From assembly GCA_900472175.1 (NCBI GenBank), contig UCHD01000005.1, positions 248,001 through 312,000 of the forward strand: a stretch of DNA of 64,000 nucleotides, in the 5' to 3' direction. This stretch comes from Hyphomicrobiales bacterium (GTDB lineage Bacteria; Pseudomonadota; Alphaproteobacteria; Rhizobiales; Rhizobiaceae). The position numbers and the translations under genes were made by a program. A model generated the notes under the pieces. It searched no databases. It saw nothing but the letters and a program-made list of their open reading frames with translations, and was not told the origin of the DNA. Numbering within the stretch: position 1 is the stretch's first letter; every line of letters begins with the position of its first letter. Positions 1 through 8,606 of this stretch are shown piece by piece.

Positions 1-1
1 T

Positions 2-598
2 GCCGGCCTGCAGCCGCTGATGACGGCAGCGGTGGCGCCGGCGCTAATCGGCGAAAATCTGTCGGGTCAGCAGAAGATCGGTTTGACGCTCGGATTCCTC
101 GGGATTGCGTTGGCCGTCATTCCCAAGGTTCTGGCGATCGATACCGGCATGACACCGATCCATCTGTTTCCGGTCGTCATCAACATTCTGGGTATGGCGG
201 CTGTGACCTACGGCACGATCTACCAGAAACGCCATCTTCAGTCGGGAGACATCCGCTCGACCGCGGCGCTGCAATATGTCGGGGCGCTGATCGTCACGGT
301 GCCTGCCGCGTTTCTGTTGGAGGATATGCGGGTCATCTGGAGCGTGCAGCTGTTTGCCGCTCTTGCCTGGGCGGTGCTTGGCCTGTCGATGGGGGCAATT
401 GCCTTGCTGCTCTATCTTATCCGGCGTGGCCAGGTCTCGAAAGCCGCTTCGCTGATCTATCTGGTCCCACCGCTCGCAGCGTTACAAGCCTGGTTGCTGT
501 TTGATGAAGCGCTGACATTGCCGATGATCATCGGGACGGTCATTGCGGTGGCCGGTGTTTATCTCACCAACCGTAAGCCGGCAGCGGTTCCGGCATAA
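2..598 (+). CDS. DMT superfamily (EamA-type) transporter, C-terminal part
   Basis: The gene is cut by the left edge of the window; the reading frame is open from base 2, so the first ATG at 20 is probably internal. The visible 198 residues are very hydrophobic and form about five to six membrane spans, with short basic loops (YQKRH, LIRRG) and a final TNRKP tail. The GTVIAVAGVYL segment just before that tail is typical of the last helix of EamA/DMT permeases. The family moves small metabolites, often out of the cell, across the inner membrane, but the substrate cannot be read from sequence. It runs into the end of a convergent helicase gene and may share the hairpin at 602-624. Confidence 0.8.
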   Translation, partial: AGLQPLMTAAVAPALIGENLSGQQKIGLTLGFLGIALAVIPKVLAIDTGMTPIHLFPVVINILGMAAVTYGTIYQKRHLQSGDIRSTAALQYVGALIVTVPAAFLLEDMRVIWSVQLFAALAWAVLGLSMGAIALLLYLIRRGQVSKAASLIYLVPPLAALQAWLLFDEALTLPMIIGTVIAVAGVYLTNRKPAAVPA

Positions 599-601
599 AA
601 A

Positions 602-624
602 AACGGCGGGTCCAGCCCGCCGTT
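602..624 (-). terminator. Intrinsic terminator of the RNA helicase gene
   Basis: A perfect 9-bp stem (AACGGCGGG / CCCGCCGTT) with a 5-nt loop is followed, on the minus strand, by a run of seven T. It lies about 30 bp after the helicase stop codon. On the plus strand the hairpin has no T tract, so it would serve the DMT gene less well. Confidence 0.85.
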
Positions 625-653
625 CCTCACTTCAGTTCATTATCGCGAAAGGC

Positions 654-2210
654 TTATGCCTCGTCGCGGCGCGGTGCAGCGTTGGTGCGCTTACGCTGAC
701 CCTGGGAGCCGGCGCCGCCTTCGCGGCTCTGGCCACCGGCGGCATTGCCGCCGCCATGGTTGCGGTTGCGCCATTCGCCCTGCTTGTGGCCGGGGCGTCC
801 ATTGCGGTTGCCGCCCGGACGCTTGGCAAGAGCATTTTCATGGGCTACCTGTGCGGCCGGACCCTGGCCCTTGCGGTGCGGCTTTTTCGGCGAGGCGTTG
901 TCGCCAGCCAAGAGATCGTCACCGGCAAACGGGCTTGGAGCCGTGCGCTCAGCGCGATGAACGTTGTCGCTGCCACCCTGCGGGCGCGGACGGCGTTCGT
1001 TGTGGCCGTTGCCGGCCGGACGCGACGCGTTGCGGGCACCATTGCCACCGCGGGCACCCTTCGGGCGGGCGCGGTCGGCCGGAACTTCACCGCTGGCGAC
1101 AGCAATATCGATCTTCATCAGGCGTTCGATATCGCGCAGCAGGCGGATTTCATCCGGCGAGCAGAAGGCGATGGCGATACCGTCGCGGCCGGCGCGGGCC
1201 GTACGGCCGATCCGGTGAACGTAGGCATCCGGCACTTCCGGCAGGTCGTAGTTGTAGACGTGGGTGACGCCCGGAATGTCGATGCCGCGGGCCGCAACGT
1301 CGGTTGCAACGAGAACGCGGGTGTCGCCATCACGGAAGGCCTTCAAGGCGCGCTCGCGCTGGCCCTGGCTCTTGTTGCCGTGGATCGAAGCGACAGAGAA
1401 GCCGACATGTTCCAGGTGCTTCATCAGCTTTTCGGCGCCATGCTTGGTGCGCGAAAAGACCATGGCACGGCCATCGGGATTTTCGGTCAGCGTCTTCTTG
1501 AGGATTTCGGTCTTCTGGCTGGCGCCCTGAACGAAGTGCACATACTGCTCGACCTTGTCGGCAGCCTTGCCCGGAGGCGAAACTTCGACGCGCTTCGGCG
1601 TGCTCAGATATTCGGCCGCGAGATCGGCAATGGCCTTCGGCATGGTGGCCGAAAACAAGAGCGTCTGGCGGTTCTTCGGCACCAGCTTGGAAATCTTGCG
1701 CAGGTCGTGGATGAAGCCGAGGTCGAGCATCTGGTCGGCTTCGTCAAGCACCAGGTAGCGTGCCTGTGTCAGCGTCACGGCCTTGCGGGCAACCAGATCG
1801 AGAAGACGGCCGGGGGTCGCGACGAGGATGTCGACGCCGCGGGCGAGCTGTTCGGACTGCTTGTTGATCGAAGCACCGCCGACGACGAGGCCGATCTTGA
1901 TCGGGGTCTTCTTGACGAAGTCCTTCAGGTTGGCGGCGATCTGGTTCACCAGTTCGCGGGTCGGGGCGAGCACGAGCGCGCGGATGTTGCGCGGATCGGG
2001 ACGCTTGCCGTCGGCCATCATCTTTTCGATCATCGGCAGGCCGAATGCGGCCGTCTTGCCGGTGCCGGTCTGGGCGAGACCGATGAGGTCATGGCCTTCC
2101 ATGACAAGCGGAATGGATTCGGCCTGAATCGGTGTCGGCGTTTCGAACCCGAGGGAGGCGAGGGTCGAAAGCACGTGCTCGGAGAGGCCAAGGTCTTTGA
2201 AAGTGGTCAA
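654..2210 (-). CDS. rhlE: RhlE-type DEAD-box ATP-dependent RNA helicase
   Basis: A 518-residue helicase that unwinds RNA duplexes, expected to act in ribosome assembly or RNA decay. Motifs appear in order: Q-motif region (FETPTPIQ), motif I AQTGTGKT, Ia PTRELV, Ib TPGR, II DEAD, III SAT, and VI HRIGRTARAG. After the two RecA domains comes a C-terminal tail of about 140 residues rich in G, R, N and P, as in RhlE proteins that bind RNA unspecifically. I chose the TTG at 2210 because it has an AAAGGT ribosome site at good spacing and begins the conserved TTFKDLGLS N-terminus. The frame stays open 50 codons upstream, but that part looks non-coding. The symbol is by family resemblance. Confidence 0.88.
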   Translation of the reverse strand: MTTFKDLGLSEHVLSTLASLGFETPTPIQAESIPLVMEGHDLIGLAQTGTGKTAAFGLPMIEKMMADGKRPDPRNIRALVLAPTRELVNQIAANLKDFVKKTPIKIGLVVGGASINKQSEQLARGVDILVATPGRLLDLVARKAVTLTQARYLVLDEADQMLDLGFIHDLRKISKLVPKNRQTLLFSATMPKAIADLAAEYLSTPKRVEVSPPGKAADKVEQYVHFVQGASQKTEILKKTLTENPDGRAMVFSRTKHGAEKLMKHLEHVGFSVASIHGNKSQGQRERALKAFRDGDTRVLVATDVAARGIDIPGVTHVYNYDLPEVPDAYVHRIGRTARAGRDGIAIAFCSPDEIRLLRDIERLMKIDIAVASGEVPADRARPKGARGGNGARNASRPAGNGHNERRPRPQGGSDNVHRAERTAPSPFAGDDLLAGDNASPKKPHRKGQGPAAQVAHENALAKRPGGNRNGRPGHKQGEWRNRNHGGGNAAGGQSREGGAGSQGQRKRTNAAPRRDEA

Positions 2211-2510
2211 TGTAGTACCTTTTCGGGGCGCAAAACGAGATTTGCCGGAACTGCACCATGCGGTTCCGGTTTCGCTTCGCGTCAAGAACCCCGCGTGATT
2301 TGGGAACTTGTGGGTTGATTCTGCTGTCTGCGCTGCATCCTGCCGCGTTTGGCAGGACATTCTGTGTTGCGCTTATCCTTCGTTACGGATCGTTGAGATC
2401 CCGCAGGGCTCGCTCACGCGGCGGCCGGAAGGTGACGCTGCGCCTCATGTCGTTGTTTTGCTGCGAAAAGTCAAGGGATAGTTTTTTGCAGGTGCGAAGA
2501 GACTGGCGGA
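2211..2510. other. Intergenic region upstream of the RNA helicase
   Basis: About 300 bp between the helicase start and the end of the AlkC-like gene. I see no credible gene. It should hold the helicase promoter and a 5' leader. Helicase genes of this type are often cold-regulated through such leaders, but I cannot point to a defined structure here. Confidence 0.5.
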
Positions 2511-3611
2511 TCACGGCATGGCCAGCTGGAAATCACCACCCGCCAGCACGGCGCCATTGACGAGAATGTCCAGCCGATGTCCACCCGGATAATATTGCCG
2601 TGTGGTGATGGCCCGAATCGCATGCTGGCGGGTCATGACGACGGTGTCGCCGGGACCGAGCACGAGGCTTTTCCACTTGAAGACTTTTGGCGCAAGGCTG
2701 CCATTGGCTTTGCGATGATGGACGGCATAGTCGATCATCACCTGCTGCGGTGTCGGCCCCTCATTGGCGATGGTGAGCTTGAAGGCGAGGGCATTGCCGA
2801 ATTCCACCTGCGGGGTTTCTATCTCCACAGTCGCGCCGATGCCGGAAAGCGGCGCAAAGCCGAAATTCGACAACGCGGCCGCATGTCCCTTCTTCAAGAG
2901 CGTGCGCGAGGCATGGCGCAAAAGCTGCCGCCGCTCGGGAGTAGCCGTTTCGATATGCTCGCCAACGAATGCAGCCACCAGATCGGGATGATCCTTGGCG
3001 ATGTCGTTCAGGCTGTTGGCAACGGAGCGGCGCACGTAATCCTTGGGGTCATCCAACAGCGTGGTGAGGATTGGCAGGATCGGTTGCGGATCACGCATCA
3101 GCGCCGGTAGACGAATCGCCCAGGGCAGGCGGGGTCGGGTACCCTCGCTTGCCAGCCGCCGGACATGATAGTTGCTGTCGGTGGTCCATGTGCCGATTGT
3201 CGCTAGGGCGCGTTCCTGCTCCGCGAGAATAAATGGCCGGATGCCGAACTCGGCGGTAAAATACGGGGTCAGCTGTTTCAGTAATGCCAGGGACAGATCG
3301 AAATGGCCAAGGCCTTTTTGCGCCACAAACTGGCTGACGGGCAGCAGCGCCCAGCCTGTGATGCCAGAGCGGCCCGATTGCGGCAGGCTCGCCGACAGGA
3401 TTGCGGCGGCGGCTTCGAAATCATCGGGCAGGGTTTCCTCAAGCGCGTCACGTATCTGCAGGGCGCGCTGCATCAATTCCAGCTGCTCCATATTCCGGCA
3501 GGCGATATCGACAAAGCGTACCCTGTCGAAACCAGTGGCATTCGCGGCAATGTGCGCGGCCATCGTTTCGACGAGTGCCGGATGCAGAAGATTTTTCAGT
3601 GGTTCAGCCAT
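2511..3611 (-). CDS. alkC: AlkC-like DNA alkylation repair glycosylase
   Basis: A 366-residue protein of the DNA_alkylation (HEAT-like repeat) family, which removes N3-alkylated bases such as 3-methyladenine without base flipping. It starts with MAEPLKNLL, common in this family. Helical repeats fill roughly residues 1-240, including the typical YVRRSVANSLNDIAKDHPD repeat. From about residue 260 it turns into beta-rich sequence (FKLTIANEGPTPQQVMIDY) that looks like the Ig-like domain that separates AlkC from AlkD. It stands alone, convergent with nothing and with its own upstream gap, so no operon partner helps. AlkC rather than AlkD is my inference from the C-terminal domain. Confidence 0.8.
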   Translation of the reverse strand: MAEPLKNLLHPALVETMAAHIAANATGFDRVRFVDIACRNMEQLELMQRALQIRDALEETLPDDFEAAAAILSASLPQSGRSGITGWALLPVSQFVAQKGLGHFDLSLALLKQLTPYFTAEFGIRPFILAEQERALATIGTWTTDSNYHVRRLASEGTRPRLPWAIRLPALMRDPQPILPILTTLLDDPKDYVRRSVANSLNDIAKDHPDLVAAFVGEHIETATPERRQLLRHASRTLLKKGHAAALSNFGFAPLSGIGATVEIETPQVEFGNALAFKLTIANEGPTPQQVMIDYAVHHRKANGSLAPKVFKWKSLVLGPGDTVVMTRQHAIRAITTRQYYPGGHRLDILVNGAVLAGGDFQLAMP

Positions 3612-3842
3612 ACCGTGTCCGTCCTGTGATTCCCATCAACCATAATGGCTGTTCTGCCGGGAGCGCAGGACGGTTTTTGGCAGTAGGATCGATCATCGGA
3701 TTTTCTGCGGAACTATCCTTTTTTCCAATGCGTTGATTCCATTGCGTGCCTCGCCATCCGGGAGGCGCGGCCGGTCTTCAGTCGCGGTGCCGCCGGTGCT
3801 GCGTCATGTGAACGCCGGGACACCACGCTCGAGGAGTGAATA

Positions 3843-4289
3843 ATGACCACCACTTGGATTCTTGCCGCCGATGGAAATCAGGCCCGTCTTTTGAAGGGCG
3901 TGAATTTCCTCAAAGACGAACCCCAGAACCCCGAGCAGGAGATTTTTCAGATGAACACCAAGCGTGTCCAGGACATCATGAGCGATAAGCCTGGACGCAG
4001 TCATTCGTCGGTCGGACATGGCCGTTCGGCGATGGAGTATTCCAGCGATCCGGTCCGCGAGGAACAGCAGAAATTCACCGCCGACGTTGCCAGCAGGATC
4101 GACAGCTACGAACAGGAAGGTGCATTCGATCGCCTGGTCGTCTGTGCAGCGCCACAGACGCTGGGGGACCTGCGGGGCATGCTTTCCACCGCGACACGGG
4201 CAAAGACCACGGCGGAGATCAGCAAGGACTACAGCAATCTACCGACGGAAAAGTTGATCTCGTCGGTACGCGCGGCAATGTCGAGCTGA
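3843..4289 (+). CDS. Host attachment family protein
   Basis: A 148-residue soluble protein of the family named after proteins needed for attachment of Agrobacterium to host cells (PF10116 type). The start MTTTWILAADGNQARLL and the later DRLVVCAAPQTLGDLR segment match the family, whose fold is a small alpha/beta domain related to eRF1 domain 1. No signal peptide or membrane span is visible, so direct surface attachment is doubtful; the family name rests on mutant phenotypes. A GAGGAG-like ribosome site precedes the ATG. It ends 5 bp from the stop of the convergent MttB gene. Confidence 0.8.
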   Translation: MTTTWILAADGNQARLLKGVNFLKDEPQNPEQEIFQMNTKRVQDIMSDKPGRSHSSVGHGRSAMEYSSDPVREEQQKFTADVASRIDSYEQEGAFDRLVVCAAPQTLGDLRGMLSTATRAKTTAEISKDYSNLPTEKLISSVRAAMSS

Positions 4290-4294
4290 TTTTT

Positions 4295-5881
4295 TCAGAA
4301 ATCAGTCGCAACGCCGCCCTCTGCCTTGCGGCGGGTAACAAACGCGTCGAGCTCTTCCTCGATGGCCGGATCGAGTGGAGGTTTCTCGTATTCGTTGAGC
4401 TTTTCCTTGAAGACGCGGTTGGCGTGATCGTAGGTCGTCGGGCGCCCGGCCTCGGTCCAGGTCTCGAAATTGCGCCAGTCCGACAGGATCGGCGAATAGA
4501 ACGCCGTCTCGTAGCGGGCCAGCGTATGGGCCGTGCCGAAATAGTGGCCGCCGGGGCCGACATCGCGAACGGCGTCGAGACCGAGCGCATCCTCGCTGAC
4601 ATCGAGCGGGGTAAGGAATTCCGCCACCATCTGCAGCATGTCGACGTCGAGGATGAATTTTTCGAAGGATGCGGTCAGCCCGCCTTCGCTCCACCCGGCC
4701 GAATGCATGATGAAATTGCCGCCTCCCTGGGTCAGCGCCCACAATGACAGCGCGGATTCATAAGCCGCCTGCGCATCCAGCGTATTCGAGGCATTGGTGT
4801 TGGAGGTGCGGTAAGGCACCTTGTAGCGGCGGGCGAGCTGTCCGCCGGCAATGACGGCCTTCATGTATTCCGGCGTGCCAAAAGCGGGTGCTCCGGTTTT
4901 CATGTCCACATTCGAGGTGAAGCCGCCATACATCACCGGAGCGCCGCGCCGGACCATCTGGGTAAACGCGATACCCGCCAGTGCTTCGGCGTTCTGCTGG
5001 ACCACAGCGCCGGCGATCGTCACCGGCGCCATGGCTCCGGCGAGCGTGAACGGCGTGACGACGACGACCTGATTGCGCGAGGACATTTCGATAATGCCTT
5101 GCAGCATCGGCCCATCGAGGCGCAGCGGCGAGGAAGTGTTGATGATGGTGAACAGCGATGGCTCGCTTTCCATCTGCTCGGCGGAAATGCCACGCCCGAT
5201 CCGGGCTATCTCAAGCGCATCGATATTGCGCTGCTGGCCAAGCGAGTAGCAGTGAAACACCTTGTCGGTCAGCTTCACCATGTCGGATAGGCAATCGAGA
5301 TGGCGCACCGAGGCGTGAATATCGATCGGCTCGACCGGATAGCCGCCTGTCGTGTGAATGATGTCGTAGGATTGGGCAAGCTTGACCAGCTTGCGGAAAT
5401 CCTCCTGGTTGCCGGCACGCCGTCCGCCTTCGCGGTCAGCGACGAAAGGTGCCGAAGCGATCTGGGCGAAGACAAGATTGTTGCCGCCGATCTGGACGTT
5501 GCGCGCTGGGTTGCGGGCGTGCATGGTAAAATCGGAGGGTACCGACGCCATCATGTCCATGATCAGGCCGCGGTCGAAGCGCACCCGGTCGGTGCCGGGC
5601 GTCACGTCGGCGCCTGCCGCCTTCATCCGGTCGCGGGCCTCCGGCAGGATGACGTCCATGCCGATCTCTTCAAGGATGGTCAGCGAGGCATCGTGAACGG
5701 CCTCAAGCGCGTCTTCCGACAGCACGGTCGATTTCGCCATCGTGTTGACGAGGTTGAGATATTTCGAGCTGCCGCCGCCCTTGCGCGACCGATCCGCGCC
5801 GCGTCCGCCAGCCCGGCGCCGCCGTTCGACCGGGGCTTCTGCGTCGCTCAGGGACGATTGCGGAAATTCGTTGTCGCTCAT
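4295..5881 (-). CDS. MttB-family methyltransferase without pyrrolysine
   Basis: A 528-residue protein of the trimethylamine methyltransferase family (COG5598). Members move a methyl group from a quaternary or tertiary amine to a corrinoid protein. The frame has no internal stop, so it lacks the amber-encoded pyrrolysine of true trimethylamine MttB and belongs to the non-Pyl branch, some of which demethylate glycine betaine or related betaines. The first 35 residues are charged and Arg/Gly-rich (VERRRRAGGRGADRSRKGG), an unusual extension; the conserved part starts near residue 45. No corrinoid protein or corrinoid methyltransferase partner lies next to it, so substrate and acceptor are unknown. 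Confidence 0.82.
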   Translation of the reverse strand: MSDNEFPQSSLSDAEAPVERRRRAGGRGADRSRKGGGSSKYLNLVNTMAKSTVLSEDALEAVHDASLTILEEIGMDVILPEARDRMKAAGADVTPGTDRVRFDRGLIMDMMASVPSDFTMHARNPARNVQIGGNNLVFAQIASAPFVADREGGRRAGNQEDFRKLVKLAQSYDIIHTTGGYPVEPIDIHASVRHLDCLSDMVKLTDKVFHCYSLGQQRNIDALEIARIGRGISAEQMESEPSLFTIINTSSPLRLDGPMLQGIIEMSSRNQVVVVTPFTLAGAMAPVTIAGAVVQQNAEALAGIAFTQMVRRGAPVMYGGFTSNVDMKTGAPAFGTPEYMKAVIAGGQLARRYKVPYRTSNTNASNTLDAQAAYESALSLWALTQGGGNFIMHSAGWSEGGLTASFEKFILDVDMLQMVAEFLTPLDVSEDALGLDAVRDVGPGGHYFGTAHTLARYETAFYSPILSDWRNFETWTEAGRPTTYDHANRVFKEKLNEYEKPPLDPAIEEELDAFVTRRKAEGGVATDF

Positions 5882-5993
5882 GATTTTTCCATCGGATTGG
5901 ACAGAGCGTCATGTTGCATATCCGGTGCTCAAAAGGCGCCACCATTTGCGACAGCAAATCTCCTTGAAAGAGAAGCAGGTTTTCGGGCGCTGG

Positions 5994-6746
5994 TTATTCC
6001 GCGACGCCGGATGTCGATTTCACGCCGCAAAGCATTTCGCGCTTGCTGCCGAAGCCGGGCCTGCGCTCGACCGCGAAGCCTGCATTTTGCAGGTTGCGGC
6101 GGACGAAACCGGCGGCGGCATAGGTCGCGAACGTGCCTTCCTCGACAGTCTTTTCCTGGACAACGCGCATCAACTCTTGCGACCACATATCCGGATTGCG
6201 CCGGGGCGCGAAACCGTCGAGATACCAGGCGTCGAATGGGGCAGGGAACCCAGGGATCGTATCGAACGCTGGACCGCAGACGACGGTCAGCCGCACATCG
6301 CTGGCAAGGTCGAGATCGATATGGCCGGTTGGTGCGTCCGGCCATGCGGCACAGAGCGCCTGCCGCTCGGTATCGATCTCTGGCCAATGCGACAGCGCCC
6401 GGCCGATATCGCCCGCCCGCATCGGAAACCGTTCGAACGAGACGAAATGCAGATTTGTCCTTTCGGCAGCGGCCGCTTTCCACTGCCGCCATGTCTCGCA
6501 AAAATTGAGCCCGGTGCCGAAGCCGAGTTCGCCGATCCGGAATGTGCCGGACCTGCGCCAGCGTCCGGGCAGGCCGTTGCCCGCAAGAAAGACATGACCG
6601 CATTCGAGCCGGCCGTCTTCACGGCAATAAAAATGGTCGCCAAATTCCTGCGAATAGGGCATATCGCCCGCGTGCCATTCAAGCGTTTGCCGGTCGGGAA
6701 TATCGGCCTCGGGCACGATTGCAATTTCAGGGTTCTTGGTGGACAT
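5994..6746 (-). CDS. mnmD: tRNA 5-methylaminomethyl-2-thiouridine methyltransferase MnmD
   Basis: A 250-residue SAM-dependent methyltransferase equal to the N-terminal (MnmC2) half of E. coli MnmC. It should methylate nm5s2U to mnm5s2U at the wobble base of certain tRNAs. Family marks are QTLEWHAGDMPYS near the N-terminus, the SAM motif RIGELGFGTGLNF, and the FDAWYLDGFAPRRNPDMW motif. In E. coli the FAD domain follows in the same chain; here it is a separate gene starting 38 bp away on the other strand. The ATG is followed by a sensible start and agrees with family length. Confidence 0.88.
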   Translation of the reverse strand: MSTKNPEIAIVPEADIPDRQTLEWHAGDMPYSQEFGDHFYCREDGRLECGHVFLAGNGLPGRWRRSGTFRIGELGFGTGLNFCETWRQWKAAAAERTNLHFVSFERFPMRAGDIGRALSHWPEIDTERQALCAAWPDAPTGHIDLDLASDVRLTVVCGPAFDTIPGFPAPFDAWYLDGFAPRRNPDMWSQELMRVVQEKTVEEGTFATYAAAGFVRRNLQNAGFAVERRPGFGSKREMLCGVKSTSGVAE

Positions 6747-6784
6747 GCCGAACCGATAATCTCCGCATGCGGGAAGGTCAATCG

Positions 6785-7933
6785 ATGACGGATCTGTTGA
6801 TCGTCGGCGGCGGCATCATGGGACTCTGGGCTGCCGTCATGGCCGACCGGGCGGGGCTGAAAACGGTTCTCGTCGAGCGCGACAGGATCGGCGCCGGTGC
6901 CAGCGGCGGCGTGCTCGGCGCGCTGATGCCGCATATGCCGGATCGCTGGAATGCCAAGAAGCAGTTCCAGTTTGATGCTTTGTTGTCGATCGAGATGGAA
7001 ATAGCCAATCTTGAGGCACAGACAGGCTTGTCGGCCGGCTATCGCCGCTCCGGTCGGCTCATACCGCTGCCGAAACCACATTTGCGCACCATCGCGCTTC
7101 GCCACGAGCAGGATGCGCTCGTCAATTGGAAACAGAAGGACCGGCAGTTCTTTTGGCACGTGCAGGACAGTGCACCCGCTGCCGGATGGCCACAGAGCGA
7201 TGCCATGGCGGGTGGCCTTGTGTTCGATACGCTGGCCGCACGCGTCGATCCGCGCCGGTTTCTCGACCTGTTAACGGCAGCACTCCGGCAATCACCTCAT
7301 GTGCACATCGAGGAAGGGCAGGCGGTTGCTGCGATCGATCCGGTGGCTGGCCATGCGACCTTTGCGGACGGGCGAGTACTTTCTTTTGGTGCGTGTATTC
7401 TGGCGGCGGGCGTTGAGACGTTCCGGCATCTCGACGCTCTGGAGCCGCTGTCGCTTTCCGTACCCACCGGTGCCGCCGTCAAAGGGCAAGCGGCTGTGCT
7501 GAAAGCCGAAGTGGACCCCGCGTTGCCGGTGATTTTCATGGATGGGCTTTATGTCGTGCCGCATGACAACGGCCTTGTCGCAATTGGCAGCACCAGCGAA
7601 AACAGTTTTGCCGATCCGTTGTCAAACGACCATCTGCTTGACGATCTGCTGGCGCGAGCACGGGCAGTGGTTCCGCAGTTGGAGAATGCGCCGGTTGTCG
7701 AGCGCTGGGCGGGCTTGCGGCCAAAGGCAGTCGGCCGCGATCCAATGGTCGGCCGTCATCCGGATCATGCACGCCTTTATGCACTGACCGGCGGTTTCAA
7801 GATCAGTTTTGGACTGGCGCACCGGCTTGCGGCAAGCGTTATCAGCGAAATAGCCGGGCAGGCGGATGAAGTGTTGCCAGATTCGTTCCGTTGCGCGAGC
7901 CATTTTTCACAGCTGCGCGGTTCAACAGGCTGA
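6785..7933 (+). CDS. FAD-dependent oxidoreductase (DAO family), MnmC1-like
   Basis: A 382-residue flavoenzyme. The N-terminus MTDLLIVGGGIMGLWAAV is a dinucleotide-binding beta-alpha-beta motif, followed by GASGGVLGALMPHMP, and the C-terminus GLRPKAVGRDPMVG...LTGGFKISFGLA is the second FAD-contact region of glycine-oxidase-like DAO enzymes. It is divergent from mnmD. Because E. coli MnmC joins exactly these two activities, it is a good candidate for the step that removes the carboxymethyl group from cmnm5s2U, but glycine oxidase or another amine oxidase cannot be excluded. The frame extends upstream into the mnmD promoter; I chose the ATG at 6785 because the FAD motif follows at once. Confidence 0.78.
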   Translation: MTDLLIVGGGIMGLWAAVMADRAGLKTVLVERDRIGAGASGGVLGALMPHMPDRWNAKKQFQFDALLSIEMEIANLEAQTGLSAGYRRSGRLIPLPKPHLRTIALRHEQDALVNWKQKDRQFFWHVQDSAPAAGWPQSDAMAGGLVFDTLAARVDPRRFLDLLTAALRQSPHVHIEEGQAVAAIDPVAGHATFADGRVLSFGACILAAGVETFRHLDALEPLSLSVPTGAAVKGQAAVLKAEVDPALPVIFMDGLYVVPHDNGLVAIGSTSENSFADPLSNDHLLDDLLARARAVVPQLENAPVVERWAGLRPKAVGRDPMVGRHPDHARLYALTGGFKISFGLAHRLAASVISEIAGQADEVLPDSFRCASHFSQLRGSTG

Positions 7934-7963
7934 CGTCGCCACCAGTGGCTTGCGGTTCATGAA

Positions 7964-7993
7964 AAAAGCCCTGCTCGGGTGAGCAAGGCTTTT
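7964..7993. terminator. Bidirectional intrinsic terminator between convergent genes
   Basis: An imperfect 13-bp stem (AAAAGCCCTGCTC / GAGCAAGGCTTTT, one mismatch) with a GGGT loop. Both flanks have A/T runs, so it can stop the FAD oxidase transcript on the plus strand and the PRC-barrel transcript on the minus strand. Confidence 0.8.
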
Positions 7994-8013
7994 CGTTGAC
8001 GGTTTAGAACGGA

Positions 8014-8403
8014 TTACATCCAATACGGGGGAACGCCGTAATAATCATAGACGCGGCGGCCGTTTTCCTTGTTCCAGTCATATTCGTCGCTACCGTGATA
8101 TTTCGGTGCGCTTTCCACCTGTTCGCGGGTGATATCCGTACGATAGCCGCCAAGGCTCTCGTCGTAGCTAAGCTTCTGCCACGGAAGCGGATAGTGGTCC
8201 TCGCCGATACCGAGGAAGCCACCGAAACCGAGCACGGCATAGGAAACACGGCCGCTGCGCTTTTCCAGGATGACACGCTCGATCGAGCCGATGTGTTTTC
8301 CGTCCTGGCCATAGACACGCGTACCCTCGACCTTGTCACTGGCGATCAGGTCGTGTGTTTCCTTGATGCTGGCATCCCGGTTGGTGCTGTCCTGGTAAGT
8401 CAT
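8014..8403 (-). CDS. PRC-barrel domain protein
   Basis: A 129-residue soluble protein. Residues about 15-85 form a PRC-barrel (VEGTRVYGQDGKHIGSIERVILEKRSGRVSYAV), with the FGGFLGIGEDHYPLPWQKL stretch typical of stress-related rhizobial members. The C-terminus is rich in Tyr, Asp and Pro. These small proteins are common in Rhizobiales and are often osmotic- or general-stress-induced, but their function is not known. The frame is open further upstream; the ATG at 8403 has a GGAG ribosome site and fits the family N-terminus. It is divergent from the DUF1045 gene. Confidence 0.82.
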   Translation of the reverse strand: MTYQDSTNRDASIKETHDLIASDKVEGTRVYGQDGKHIGSIERVILEKRSGRVSYAVLGFGGFLGIGEDHYPLPWQKLSYDESLGGYRTDITREQVESAPKYHGSDEYDWNKENGRRVYDYYGVPPYWM

Positions 8404-8606
8404 GATAAGTCTCCGTTTTTCAATGGTATCGCTTTGAAAACGAAGCAGGAGCCGGTTGGTTCCGTTCAGAAATCGGCATTTCCGGGCGCCGTGCATTTTT
8501 GCGGGGATAGACCGTAAGTTGATGCTGGCCGCTGCCGCCATTCGTCATTGTGTCATGCAAATCACTTAACCCCGGCTCCAGAACAAGTTTCAACGGAGCG
8601 GGGCCG

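Noticed and set aside
543-2318. 591-codon open frame on the plus strand
   Set aside because: It is antisense to the RhlE helicase, has no ribosome site or family likeness, and reflects high GC at third codon positions.
4295-5881. True pyrrolysine-containing trimethylamine methyltransferase
   Set aside because: The frame has no in-frame amber codon and there are no pyl genes in view.
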